This document shows positions 29,578 to 37,903 of a stretch of DNA of 64,000 bases, in pieces. This DNA is from Marinifilum sp. N1E240 (GTDB taxonomy: Bacteria; Bacteroidota; Bacteroidia; Bacteroidales; Marinifilaceae), in NCBI RefSeq assembly GCF_009295825.1, contig NZ_WHKF01000009.1, forward strand, positions 1 through 64,000. The letters are read 5' to 3'. How positions within the stretch are numbered: position 1 is the stretch's first letter; the number at the start of each line of letters is the position of its first letter. Under the pieces are notes generated by a model. That model was not told the origin of the DNA. It worked only from the letters and a program-made list of their open reading frames with translations, and did not search any database. Position numbers and translations under genes: made by a program.

Positions 29578-29629
29578 GATCGTTCTTAACCAAAGTCAAG
29601 AGTATTGCAAAATCTGCAATGTACTTTTG
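29578..29629 (+). promoter_or_regulatory. Crp/Fnr-type operator plus promoter, copy 2 (membrane protein gene)
   Basis: The same 25-bp element (29578-29602), with the palindrome at 29584-29601, is followed 20 bp later by TACTTTTG (29622-29629), another full TAnnTTTG match. The operator-to-promoter distance is exactly that of copy 1, while the sequence between them differs. Confidence 0.72.
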
Positions 29630-29720
29630 CTTAAGTCTTAGAACAAAGATCAGTACGAATTGATAAAGAGAAATTTCAGGAATTGTACTGTTGATTTATC
29701 CATCATTAAAACAATAAAAA

Positions 29721-30245
29721 ATGAATGCTTTTATAAGAGAATTTTTAGGTGAAAATCCTACAAAAAAAGATGTGTTAACAATTTTAGGAATTACTTTTCT
29801 ATTAATGGGAGCAATTGGGTTTGTAAATTGGTCTGAGTTATCACAATTACCTATATGGAAGACAATAATATTTTTGCTAATGTTGTTCGATATTTTTGCA
29901 GGAGCGATAGGCAATTTTACATTGTCGACCCAATTGTGGTATAAAAATAAACCGAAGAAAAGAGTGATGTTCTATTTTGAGCATATGATTCATATTGGGT
30001 TATTAATTCTATCAATAGGGAATTTATGGTATTGTGTAGGTCTTTTGGCTTATACAATTGTTGCCGGACTTTTTGTTAATTATACAAAGGCTATGAAACA
30101 GCAAGAAATTAATGCAGCATCTGTTATTTGTATTGGTTTGATCATCTTCTATGTTGTGTTTCCTCCCGTTCAATTATTAATTTGGTTACCAGCAGTATTT
30201 TTGATTAAACTAATAATGGGGTTTTCTGTCAGAAGAGAGAGATAG
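29721..30245 (+). CDS. Small polytopic membrane protein of unknown function
   Basis: A 174-residue protein with about five hydrophobic segments (about 18-37, 44-66, 88-104, 106-122 and 133-168) and a basic C terminus (SVRRER). No family was recognised. It has its own promoter with the Crp/Fnr-type operator shared with the SDR gene, so it is probably made under the same condition. It ends in a terminator. It could be a membrane partner of the SDR protein (inference). Confidence 0.7.
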   Translation: MNAFIREFLGENPTKKDVLTILGITFLLMGAIGFVNWSELSQLPIWKTIIFLLMLFDIFAGAIGNFTLSTQLWYKNKPKKRVMFYFEHMIHIGLLILSIGNLWYCVGLLAYTIVAGLFVNYTKAMKQQEINAASVICIGLIIFYVVFPPVQLLIWLPAVFLIKLIMGFSVRRER

Positions 30246-30269
30246 AGGAAATAAATTCATAAAGTAAAT

Positions 30270-30307
30270 ATCCGATATGTAACTGGTTTGCATTTCGGAT
30301 TTTTTTA
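30270..30307 (+). terminator. Rho-independent terminator
   Basis: A 10-bp stem with one mismatch (ATCCGATATG with CATTTCGGAT, 30270-30279 with 30291-30300), followed by TTTTTTT. Confidence 0.82.
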
Positions 30308-30415
30308 TCTGAATTCGTAGCAGTTTCAAGGGTGTTAGAAATTACTTACATTTATGTTCGTTAAGAATAAAATCCTAGTTTTTATTTATATACCTGAAAC
30401 CTATAAATTAAAGTA

Positions 30416-32740
30416 ATGAAAAACCATTTCATAATTCTTACCTGTGCTCTCTTTCTTATTATTTCAGCTTGTAATCAGAAAGAATCTAAGACTTATCCAG
30501 TATCAATAATTCCTGCACCAGTCGAATTGCAAATCCATACTGGTGGTTTTCAGATTGATGCAAACACATCTGTTTGGATATCAGAAAATAATGAGGAGAT
30601 AAACGAACAAACTAAGGTTTTTCTCTCTCAGTTAAGAAATGCAACGGGTTATCCTCTTGAAATTACAGATAAGGTTCAAGATGGAAATGTGATTGAGTTG
30701 ATGATCGATAGAAAAGTTAGTGAAAATCCTGAAGCTTATATTCTTGAGGTAAATTCTGATAAAATAAAACTTAGCGGAAGTTCTAAAAGAGGTGTATTTA
30801 TAGGAACACAAAGTATTAGACAGCTACTACCAAAAGAGATTGAATTAAAGAATTCAAGTATTACCAATTGGATTATCCCTAATGTTTTAATTAAAGATGA
30901 GCCAAGATTTGCATGGCGTGGGATGCATTTCGATGTATCTCGTCATTTCTTTTCGAAAGAATACATTAAGCGTTTTCTTGATTATATGGCATTGTATAAG
31001 ATGAATAGGTTTCATTGGCATTTAACCGATGATCAGGGTTGGAGAATAGAAATTAAGAAATATCCTGAATTAACAGCTAATGGCGCTTTTCGTGAAGCAA
31101 ACAATCACGATAAGGAATGCATGAAACGTGCAAAGGAAAATCCAGATTTTGAGATTACTCCTGAATTTTATCAAGAGATCAATGGAAAGAAACTTTATGG
31201 CGGATTTTATACACAGGAGGATATAAAAGAGATTGTGGCTTATGCCACTGCTCGCAATATCATGGTTGTACCTGAAATTGATATGCCAGGACATTTTAAA
31301 GCTGCTATTGATAATTATTCGGATGTTTCCTGTTTTGGAAAACCAGATTGGGGGCATACATTCTCTTCTCCACTTTGTGCAGGGAACGAAAAAGCTTACC
31401 AATTGGTTGAAGATATCTTGACTGAAGTTATGGAACTGTTTCCATCTCCGTATGTGCATATTGGTGCAGATGAGGTTGAGAAAACCAACTGGAAAAAATG
31501 TAAGAAGTGCCAGGCTAAAATCAAGAGTGAAAAACTCTCTGATGAGCATGAATTGCAAAGCTATTTTGTTCATCGTATCGAAAAGTTCATTAATTCTAAG
31601 GGTAAAAAAATGATTGGTTGGGATGAAATTCTTGAAGGAGGAATGAGCGAAAGTGCTACAATGATGTATTGGAGAGGATGGATTCCTGATGTTCCAAATA
31701 AAGCAGTACAGCAAGGAAATGATGTGATCATGTCACCAACTACTCATTGCTATTTCGATCATCAACAAGACAAAGGAACTTTGGAACATTTATACAGTTT
31801 TGAACCAGTCCCAGAAGGATTAACTGAAGAGGAAGCAAGTCATATATTAGGAGGACAGGGAAATATATGGACCGAATATATTCCTTCAGAAGCAAGAGCT
31901 GATTATATGGCAATGCCTAGAATTATTGCCCTTTCAGAAACTTTGTGGACACCAAAAGATGAGAAGAATTGGGATGGTTTTTTTAATAGAATGGGGTCTC
32001 ATTTTGATCGATTGGATATTATGGGTGTAAATTATCGAATTCCTGATATTGGGGGGCTCTATGATTCGCAGGTATTTATAAGTACTGATACAATCCAATT
32101 AACATCTCAGATCGAAAATCAGGAAATAAGATATACTTTGGATGGAACAAAGCCAACTAAAAATTCTCAATTGTATGTTGGTGCAATCGCAATTAATGAA
32201 ACCACAAGCTTTGCAGCTAGACCTTTTAGTAAAGCAGGAATTGGTGGGGATGTGCTTACAGCTAATTTTAATAAGCAAAAGCCATTCGTACCGGTTGAAC
32301 TAGATTCTGCTAAACCAGGAGTAGAATGTATTTATTTTGAAGGAAATAGTTGGGGTGGTGTATCTGATATTGGTGTTAAAGATATTGAAAAAGGTAAATA
32401 CCTATTACCTGGGATAGATTTGCCCGAGGCAGCTAAGAATAGAAAAACTAGTTTTGCATTAAAGTATAGAACCTACTTGAAAATAGAAAAGGATGATGTA
32501 TATACTTTTTCTTTACTATGCGATGATGCAGGTGTGTTAAGAATTGGAGGAAAGCTTGTTATAGATAATGATGGAATGCATGCTCCTAAACTAAAAACCG
32601 GTCAAATTGCTTTAGCTAAAGGCTTTCATCTTTTGGACTTAGATTATATTGAAGGAGGTGGAGGTGGAACTCTGCAACTTAAAATGCTTGATAACAATAA
32701 AACTTTTAAAGAGATTGATCCCTCTGTTTTATATCATTAA
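30416..32740 (+). CDS. Beta-N-acetylhexosaminidase, GH20, with C-terminal PA14-like domain
   Basis: A 774-residue lipoprotein (lipobox Cys19, IISAC) that removes terminal GlcNAc/GalNAc. A GH20 N-terminal domain (about 28-150) precedes the catalytic barrel (about 155-500), with the acid/base pair D352-E353 in HIGADEVEK and the substrate loops HLTDDQGWRIEIKKYPEL, DMPGH and GGQGNIWTEY. About 545-620 looks like a chitobiase C-terminal Ig-like domain (IRYTLDGTKPT). About 640-765 resembles PA14 (TFSLLCDDAGVLRIGGKLVIDN), a carbohydrate-binding fold. It probably acts on chitin, glycan or cell-wall fragments at the surface. Confidence 0.92.
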   Translation: MKNHFIILTCALFLIISACNQKESKTYPVSIIPAPVELQIHTGGFQIDANTSVWISENNEEINEQTKVFLSQLRNATGYPLEITDKVQDGNVIELMIDRKVSENPEAYILEVNSDKIKLSGSSKRGVFIGTQSIRQLLPKEIELKNSSITNWIIPNVLIKDEPRFAWRGMHFDVSRHFFSKEYIKRFLDYMALYKMNRFHWHLTDDQGWRIEIKKYPELTANGAFREANNHDKECMKRAKENPDFEITPEFYQEINGKKLYGGFYTQEDIKEIVAYATARNIMVVPEIDMPGHFKAAIDNYSDVSCFGKPDWGHTFSSPLCAGNEKAYQLVEDILTEVMELFPSPYVHIGADEVEKTNWKKCKKCQAKIKSEKLSDEHELQSYFVHRIEKFINSKGKKMIGWDEILEGGMSESATMMYWRGWIPDVPNKAVQQGNDVIMSPTTHCYFDHQQDKGTLEHLYSFEPVPEGLTEEEASHILGGQGNIWTEYIPSEARADYMAMPRIIALSETLWTPKDEKNWDGFFNRMGSHFDRLDIMGVNYRIPDIGGLYDSQVFISTDTIQLTSQIENQEIRYTLDGTKPTKNSQLYVGAIAINETTSFAARPFSKAGIGGDVLTANFNKQKPFVPVELDSAKPGVECIYFEGNSWGGVSDIGVKDIEKGKYLLPGIDLPEAAKNRKTSFALKYRTYLKIEKDDVYTFSLLCDDAGVLRIGGKLVIDNDGMHAPKLKTGQIALAKGFHLLDLDYIEGGGGGTLQLKMLDNNKTFKEIDPSVLYH

Positions 32741-32774
32741 TGGTATATAGATATACAGGTTAAAAATAGTAAAG

Positions 32775-32807
32775 CGGGTTGCAAGTTCATTTTGTAACCC
32801 GTTTTTT
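32775..32807 (+). terminator. Terminator behind the GH20 gene
   Basis: A 10-bp stem CGGGTTGCAA/TTGTAACCCG (32775-32784 with 32792-32801) with one G-U pair, followed by TTTTTT. Confidence 0.87.
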
Positions 32808-32850
32808 ATTTATTGAATAGATACCATTTATTTCTATCGATGTACTCGAG

Positions 32851-33249
32851 AGACCTGCCAATGTTCTTGTGAGACCTGTTAAAGTAGCCCTCATTGTTAA
32901 TAAGTGCACCGTAAGACCTGCCATCTGCATCGTCAGACCTGCCATCAGCAAGCTCATTGTTAATATCTGCACCGTCAGTCTTGATAACCGCACCGTCAGA
33001 CCTGTCATCTGCATGATAAGACTAAGTAAATGCAGCGTATATATTGATATCTGCAAGCTACATGTTAATAAATGCATTGCAGATGGAAGGTCTCACCATC
33101 CATTTTTCTGATCTGAGAAAACCATTTGTAGATATAAGCATTCCAATGGGAGAAGTGATGGTGCACTTGCCAGGTCTCACGATAAAATTGACTTTAATTA
33201 GTTATCCATTCATTGGTTTAAACCTTCCATTGGTTAAAAATTGGTTCCT
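32851..33249. repeat. Degenerate 21-bp minisatellite, about 19 units, with an orientation flip
   Basis: The sequence divides into 19 consecutive 21-bp units without a single indel. Units 1-11 (32851-33081) carry AGACCTG or ATTGTTAA starts and GCACCGTC-like ends. From about 33075 on, the same motif appears in reverse complement: TGCAGATGG-AGGTCT at 33076-33093 and CAGGTCTCAC at 33171-33180, the latter an exact complement of GTGAGACCTG at the unit 1/2 junction. The last units (33187-33249) share only ATT starts and TCC ends. Short open frames exist on both strands only because the period is a multiple of three. It fills most of the 696-bp gap between GH20 and NDH-2; the rest (33250-33436) shows nothing recognisable. 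Confidence 0.88.
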
Positions 33250-33436
33250 GATTTGGTAAATGAACTGGAATTTTATTGCTCTTAGAATAAATTTTCCCTC
33301 GCAATCGGTTGAAATTTCAAGTGTATTAGAATATTAAAGAAATAATTCTTTAATTTGTAAAAGATAAAAGAGTCTTAAATCTGAATAAATAGGATTTAGT
33401 CTTATATCTAATGATTTACTTATTACAAATACAGAA

Positions 33437-34774
33437 ATGGATACCATAAAACACATACCCGAAAATGGGAAAACAAGAATAGTAATTATTGGAGGTGGTT
33501 TTGCCGGATTAAAATTGGCAAGACAATTGGCCAAAACAAAATATCAGGTGGTGGTGATTGATAAAAATAATTTTCATCAGTTTCAACCCTTATTTTATCA
33601 GGTGGCAACTTCGGGGCTTGAGCCAAGTTCAATAGCATTTCCCTTGCGAAAAATTTTTCAGAAGCGTAGCAATGTTCATTTCAGAATGGCAGATCTGTTA
33701 GAAGTGAATCCCAATACTCAGGAGATTTATACAACATTAGGAAAGTTAAAGTACGATCATTTGGTTTTGGCAACTGGTGTTGATACAAATTATTTTGGGA
33801 ATAAGAATATTGAGGAATTTGCAATTCCAATGAAGTCGGTTTCTGAGGCAATATTCTTAAGGAATTCAATTTTAAGAAACTACGAAAAAGCTTTAAACGA
33901 ATCGGATCCCCAAAAGGCAGCAAATTACATGAATATTGTATTGGTGGGAGGAGGTCCAACTGGTGTTGAGTTAGCTGGAGCTTTGGCTGAAATGAAAAGT
34001 GAAATCTTACCAAAAGATTATCCCGAATTGGATTTTAGCTTGATGAATGTTTACCTCTTTGAGGCATCGGATCGATTATTGAATGGTATGTCGGACAAGG
34101 CATCGACTAAAGCAAAAGCTTATTTGGAGAAATTAGGCGTAATTGTAAAGACAGAAGCAAGAGTTGCCGATTATGATGGATTAAAAATTAGTTTGGCGGA
34201 TAATGAGGAATTCTTTTCCTATACTCTGGTGTGGGCAGCAGGAGTTATAGCTCGTCCAATAAGGGGTATATCCGAAATTGCAGCAACAAGAGGAGGAAGA
34301 CTTCGTGTAGACTTATTTAATAAGATTGCTGGATTCAAAAATGTGTATGCAATAGGTGATTTAGCATTTCAACAGGAAGGTGATTTTCAGAATGGACATC
34401 CACAGGTTGCACAGGTTGGCTTACAGCAAGCTGGAAATTTGGCTAAAAATCTTAAAAAAATAGTGTCAGGTGAAAAGATGAAGCCTTTTCATTATATGGA
34501 TAGAGGATCATTAGCTACAATTGGGAAAAATTTAGCCGTTGCAGATTTACCTGGAATGAAAATGCAAGGATTTATTGCTTGGGTACTTTGGTTGTTCGTT
34601 CATTTAATGGCAATTGTTGGTGTGAAAAACCGATTCTTTATTTTAATCAACTGGGTTTGGAATTATTTTACTTCCGATCAGTCATTACGAGTATTGATTC
34701 GACCCAAAAAAAGAAGTTTTACCGATAGAGCTAGCAAAAAGCATAAGAAATCAACTACAATCAATTTAAATTAG
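33437..34774 (+). CDS. Type II NADH dehydrogenase (NDH-2)
   Basis: A 445-residue peripheral membrane flavoprotein that oxidises NADH and reduces quinone without pumping ions. The FAD-binding GGGFAGL (about 19-25) and QPLFYQVATSGLEP (about 50-63), the NAD-binding GGGPTGVELAGALAEM (about 172-187), and FAD site AIGDLAFQQ (about 310-318) are visible. The C terminus (about 375-410) has hydrophobic/amphipathic helices for membrane attachment (FIAWVLWLFVHLMAIVG). Monocistronic. Confidence 0.9.
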   Translation: MDTIKHIPENGKTRIVIIGGGFAGLKLARQLAKTKYQVVVIDKNNFHQFQPLFYQVATSGLEPSSIAFPLRKIFQKRSNVHFRMADLLEVNPNTQEIYTTLGKLKYDHLVLATGVDTNYFGNKNIEEFAIPMKSVSEAIFLRNSILRNYEKALNESDPQKAANYMNIVLVGGGPTGVELAGALAEMKSEILPKDYPELDFSLMNVYLFEASDRLLNGMSDKASTKAKAYLEKLGVIVKTEARVADYDGLKISLADNEEFFSYTLVWAAGVIARPIRGISEIAATRGGRLRVDLFNKIAGFKNVYAIGDLAFQQEGDFQNGHPQVAQVGLQQAGNLAKNLKKIVSGEKMKPFHYMDRGSLATIGKNLAVADLPGMKMQGFIAWVLWLFVHLMAIVGVKNRFFILINWVWNYFTSDQSLRVLIRPKKRSFTDRASKKHKKSTTINLN

Positions 34775-34791
34775 AAAATATACAAGTGTGA

Positions 34792-34826
34792 AAAGCATTG
34801 AATTCGAGAGGATTTGATGCTTTTTT
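34792..34826 (+). terminator. Terminator behind the NDH-2 gene
   Basis: AAAAGCAT and ATGCTTTT arms, with a long imperfect inner part, followed by TT. A moderate terminator signal. Confidence 0.65.
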
Positions 34827-34999
34827 GTTTTTGGCACAAGCTTTGCAACTTCTTCGTTAAAGTAAACCGGTAAACTACTTTACAAGATTCATCCCTACCA
34901 GAGGATGGCACTAAATTTAGCCTTAAACATTTACATTGTATCTGTTTTACTCTTGTTCTGCAAGAACACATTGGCTTTTCACATTTAAAAGTTAACGCC

Positions 35000-35755
35000 A
35001 TGAGAAAATCCGCATTTTATAAGATGATAACCGGTATAGTACTGGGATCAGCAATAATAGCATCGAGTTATACAGTTAGTGCGCAAAGAAGATCGAATGA
35101 TGACAATAAATATCGATACGAAGAGCGTAATAAAACAAAGCGATTAAGAGAAAACAATCATAAGGATAAGCACAATAAGAGTAATTATTCTGATAGAAAA
35201 CGACATTCTCATGATCATTCATACAGAGGAAAAAAGAACAAATCTAGTCATTACAGGCACTCTCAATCAAAGCATTATAACAAGCATCATAAAAACCATG
35301 ATTCCTATAATAATGGACATTATTCCAGTAAGCATTATAGCAAACATCATCACGGGTACCATTATAAGCACAATCATAAGCATCATTACAAGCATGTTTA
35401 TCCACATCATAAGTATCGTCATTATTACAATGATTACGGTCACAATTGTTATCATCATTCAAGATATGGTGATGTTGTTGTAAGATTTGCCTGTGAACCA
35501 GTTGTGATTCGACACAGACATGGAGATTTCTATTTTTCAGATGGTTTTTATTATCGATTTTATCCAGAAATAGGATTTGTAGTGGTTGATCCTCCTAGTT
35601 CAATCTATTTTTCTAATATCCCGGACAATTGTCACAGAATTACTCATCATGGGAATGTTTACTATTCGAATGGAAAACAGTGTTTTGTGAGACACAGAAA
35701 AGGGTTTAGGCTAGTTTCTGCACCTTCGGGGATACATTTATCATTTAGATTTTAA
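35000..35755 (+). CDS. Exported histidine-rich protein (DUF6515-like C-terminal part)
   Basis: A 251-residue protein with a signal peptide (about 1-28, ending VSAQ). Residues about 50-155 are extremely rich in His, Lys, Tyr, Ser and Asn (runs such as HKHHYKHVYPHHKYRHYY). The C-terminal part (about 160-251), with YFSDGFYYRFYPEIGFVVVDPP and VYYSNGKQCF, resembles DUF6515-type repeats. The His-rich segment may bind metal ions in the periplasm (inference). It is preceded by no clear promoter box and followed by a 512-bp gap. An antisense reading frame over the His codons is an artefact. Confidence 0.72.
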   Translation: MRKSAFYKMITGIVLGSAIIASSYTVSAQRRSNDDNKYRYEERNKTKRLRENNHKDKHNKSNYSDRKRHSHDHSYRGKKNKSSHYRHSQSKHYNKHHKNHDSYNNGHYSSKHYSKHHHGYHYKHNHKHHYKHVYPHHKYRHYYNDYGHNCYHHSRYGDVVVRFACEPVVIRHRHGDFYFSDGFYYRFYPEIGFVVVDPPSSIYFSNIPDNCHRITHHGNVYYSNGKQCFVRHRKGFRLVSAPSGIHLSFRF

Positions 35756-36267
35756 AAAAAACAATAAAACTTAACAGTATTAAAAATGAAAATAATGTAA
35801 TGGATTCAAAAATGAGGGGTGTGGTTCTAAAATGAGTAAAAAATCTCTTTAAAAAAATCAAAAATACACCCCTTGAGATAGAAAAATGACGTTTTGAGGA
35901 TAGGTTGGGTTAAAATGGGGTACTTTTGAAAAGTAATTTTTTCTTTATAGATCATACTCCTCCATTTTAGATGGTAAGATTAGAAAAACAATACTTTTTA
36001 ATTTCGATACTATTCTTAATTTGGGGGTGTTGTGAAAATCTTTAAATTTTACACTTGAAAACGTTTTCGGAAAGCTGTTGCAAAACAGCTTTTTTTAGTT
36101 TCTAAAAGTACGGTATTATTCGTGTAAGTGTCTGATATTAATGATTTTTCGGCGATTTTGATAGCTTGAATCTAAATGTTACTTACTTTTTGGAAATCCG
36201 CTTTAATCTCGGCTATTTTATCCTCAGAGAACTAAAAATTACAACAAACATTATAAATAGGGATATC
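35756..36267. other. 512-bp intergenic region before glnA
   Basis: No gene is supported. It holds an 8-bp inverted repeat, AGGGGTGT/ACACCCCT (35815-35822 and 35866-35873), around an A-rich loop; a small A/T hairpin TACTTT-TGA-AAAGTA at 35921-35935 followed by ATTTTTT, whose left half also reads as a TAnnTTTG box; and a strong terminator at 36071-36098. A frame upstream of the glnA ATG (from 36166) is open but lacks any GlnA similarity. Confidence 0.6.
36071..36098 (+). terminator. Orphan terminator upstream of glnA
   Basis: A perfect 9-bp stem AAAGCTGTT/AACAGCTTT (36071-36079 with 36084-36092), loop GCAA, then TTTT. It lies 315 bp behind the His-rich gene and 170 bp ahead of glnA, so it ends either a long 3' tail, a small RNA or a glnA leader transcript. 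Confidence 0.8.
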
Positions 36268-37773
36268 ATGACAAGTGAAAATTATTTATTGGATCCGAAC
36301 AAGCTAGTTAAATATTTACAGAAGCCAAGTTGCGAGTTTACAAAGGAAGATTTGATTAAGTATATTGTTGAGAACAATATTGAAATGATCAACTTTCGAT
36401 ATGTAGCTGAAGATGGTAAATTAAAGACCTTGAATTTTATTATTACAGGTGCTGATCACCTTGATAGTATATTATCAACAGGAGAAAGAGTAGATGGATC
36501 GAGTTTATTCTCATTTATAGGTGCAGGATCGAGCGACTTGTATGTTATTCCAAGATTTAAAACTGCATTTGTGAACCCATTCTCAGAAACTCCAAGTTTG
36601 GATATTCTTTGTTCATTCTACACTGCAGAAGGAAAACCTCTTGAAAGTGCACCAGAGTATATTTTAAAGAAAGCTAACAACTCTTTCACCAACGCAACTG
36701 GACTAAAATTCAAAGCTATGGGTGAGTTGGAATACTATATTAAAAGTGAAAACCACACATTGTATCCTGATGTAGATCAGAAAGGATATCATAGCTCGCA
36801 ACCATTTACAAAATGGGAAGCTTTAAGAAAAGAAGCTATGGTTTTGATTGCACAATGTGGTGGTAAAATTAAATACGGTCACTCTGAAGTTGGAAGTTTT
36901 ACTACCGGAGATGATGGTTACGAACAGCACGAGATTGAATTCTTGCCTGTTGATCCTGAAGAGGCAGTTGAGCAATTGATTATTGCAAAGTGGATCGTAA
37001 GAATGCTTGCTAATCGTGAAGGTGCTTTGGTAAGTTGGGCTCCAAAAATTACTGTTGGTAAGGCTGGTAGTGGTCTTCATATTCACATGTTGGTTGAGAA
37101 AGATGGTAAAAACATCTGTATTGAGAATGGAAAATTAGGTGATACAGCTAAGAAAATGATTGCTGGAATCATGGATCTTTCAGGTGCATTAACTGCTTTT
37201 GGAAATACTATTCCTACTTCATATTTACGTTTGGTTCCTCACCAGGAAGCACCAACTTACGTATGTTGGGGAGATCGTAACCGTTCTGTATTGGTTCGTG
37301 TACCTCTGGGATGGGTTGGAGCATCGGATATGATTAAGGATGTTAATCCACAACAAGCTGCTGATCCAAGAGATTTCTCAAGTAAACAAACATTTGAATT
37401 TAGAGTGCCAGATGGATCTGCAGATATCTATTTGCTAATGGCAGGTTTAATTGTTTCATGTCAACATGGTTTGGAAATGCAAGGAAGTCTTGAGATGGCT
37501 GAAGAGTTGTATGCAGATGTTGATATTTTTGCTGCAGATTATAAGGAGAAGTTAGATCAATTGAAGCAATTACCAACATGTTGTTGGGAAAGTGCAGACT
37601 CTCTTGTAGAGAAGCGTGAAATTTTCGAAAAGAATGGAATCTTCCCTGAAGGAACAGTTAATGCTATTGTGAAGAATCTTAAAAAGTATGAAGACAATGG
37701 CTTGAACGACCGTATTCTAGGAAAAGTAGATAAGATAATGGAGATTGTAGACAAGTACATCCATTGTATGTAA
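36268..37773 (+). CDS. glnA: Glutamine synthetase
   Basis: A 501-residue glutamine synthetase (ATP-dependent glutamate + ammonia to glutamine). The metal-binding GELEYYIKSE, HSEVGSFTTGDDGYEQHEIEF, the GSGLHIHM loop and the SYLRLVPHQEAPTYVCWGDRNRSVLVR ATP/glutamate-site region are visible in order. ATG at 36268 is chosen: the 34 codons ahead of it have no family similarity and lie in promoter-like DNA. Length and motifs fit the GSI-related form found in Bacteroidota. Monocistronic, with a terminator behind. No adenylylation site was confirmed. Confidence 0.9.
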   Translation: MTSENYLLDPNKLVKYLQKPSCEFTKEDLIKYIVENNIEMINFRYVAEDGKLKTLNFIITGADHLDSILSTGERVDGSSLFSFIGAGSSDLYVIPRFKTAFVNPFSETPSLDILCSFYTAEGKPLESAPEYILKKANNSFTNATGLKFKAMGELEYYIKSENHTLYPDVDQKGYHSSQPFTKWEALRKEAMVLIAQCGGKIKYGHSEVGSFTTGDDGYEQHEIEFLPVDPEEAVEQLIIAKWIVRMLANREGALVSWAPKITVGKAGSGLHIHMLVEKDGKNICIENGKLGDTAKKMIAGIMDLSGALTAFGNTIPTSYLRLVPHQEAPTYVCWGDRNRSVLVRVPLGWVGASDMIKDVNPQQAADPRDFSSKQTFEFRVPDGSADIYLLMAGLIVSCQHGLEMQGSLEMAEELYADVDIFAADYKEKLDQLKQLPTCCWESADSLVEKREIFEKNGIFPEGTVNAIVKNLKKYEDNGLNDRILGKVDKIMEIVDKYIHCM

Positions 37774-37806
37774 GAATTTAGATTAGATATTAGTTATACT
37801 TTGAAG

Positions 37807-37837
37807 GTCCTGTAATTATTTACAGGGCTTTTTTTAT
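37807..37837 (+). terminator. Terminator behind glnA
   Basis: A 9-bp stem GTCCTGTAA/TTACAGGGC (37807-37815 with 37820-37828) with one G-U pair and a TTAT loop, followed by a long T run. Confidence 0.88.
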
Positions 37838-37869
37838 ATGGAATACATTTTAATAAAACAAATTAGTAT

Positions 37870-37897
37870 AAAAAAAGACCCCAAAAAATTGGAGTCT
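37870..37897 (-). terminator. Terminator behind the DUF4783 gene
   Basis: AGACCCCAA (37876-37884) with TTGGAGTCT (37889-37897), loop AAAA. The plus-strand C/A mismatch is a G-U pair in the minus RNA, and a T run follows on that strand. The core GACCCCAA...TTGGAGTC is shared with the terminator at 23125-23151. Confidence 0.85.
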
Positions 37898-37903
37898 GTA
37901 ATT

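Noticed and set aside
28620-29602. Insertion-sequence ends flanking the SDR gene (25-bp direct repeats)
   Set aside because: Direct, not inverted, repeats; no transposase; each copy is placed at a fixed distance from a promoter box, which fits an operator instead.
31070-31714. 214-codon antisense frame inside the GH20 gene
   Set aside because: Antisense to the conserved catalytic domain, with no similarity and no start signal.
32851-33249. CRISPR array
   Set aside because: Units are contiguous and diverged, with no unique spacers and no cas genes in the window. The same holds for 60931-61224.
32787-33259. Open frames on both strands across the 21-bp array (heptad-like GLT repeats)
   Set aside because: Frames stay open because the period is a multiple of three; two strands and several frames are open together, there is no start signal and the orientation flip breaks any one product.
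35244-35483. Antisense and alternate-frame ORFs in the His-rich gene (Asn/Asp-rich, Ile/Met-rich)
   Set aside because: They are shadows of CAT/CAC and AAA/AAG codon runs; the sense frame has a signal peptide and a conserved-looking C terminus.
35921-35928. TACTTTTG as a firm promoter
   Set aside because: It is also one arm of a small hairpin followed by T residues and has no well-placed -33 element, so it is only mentioned as possible.
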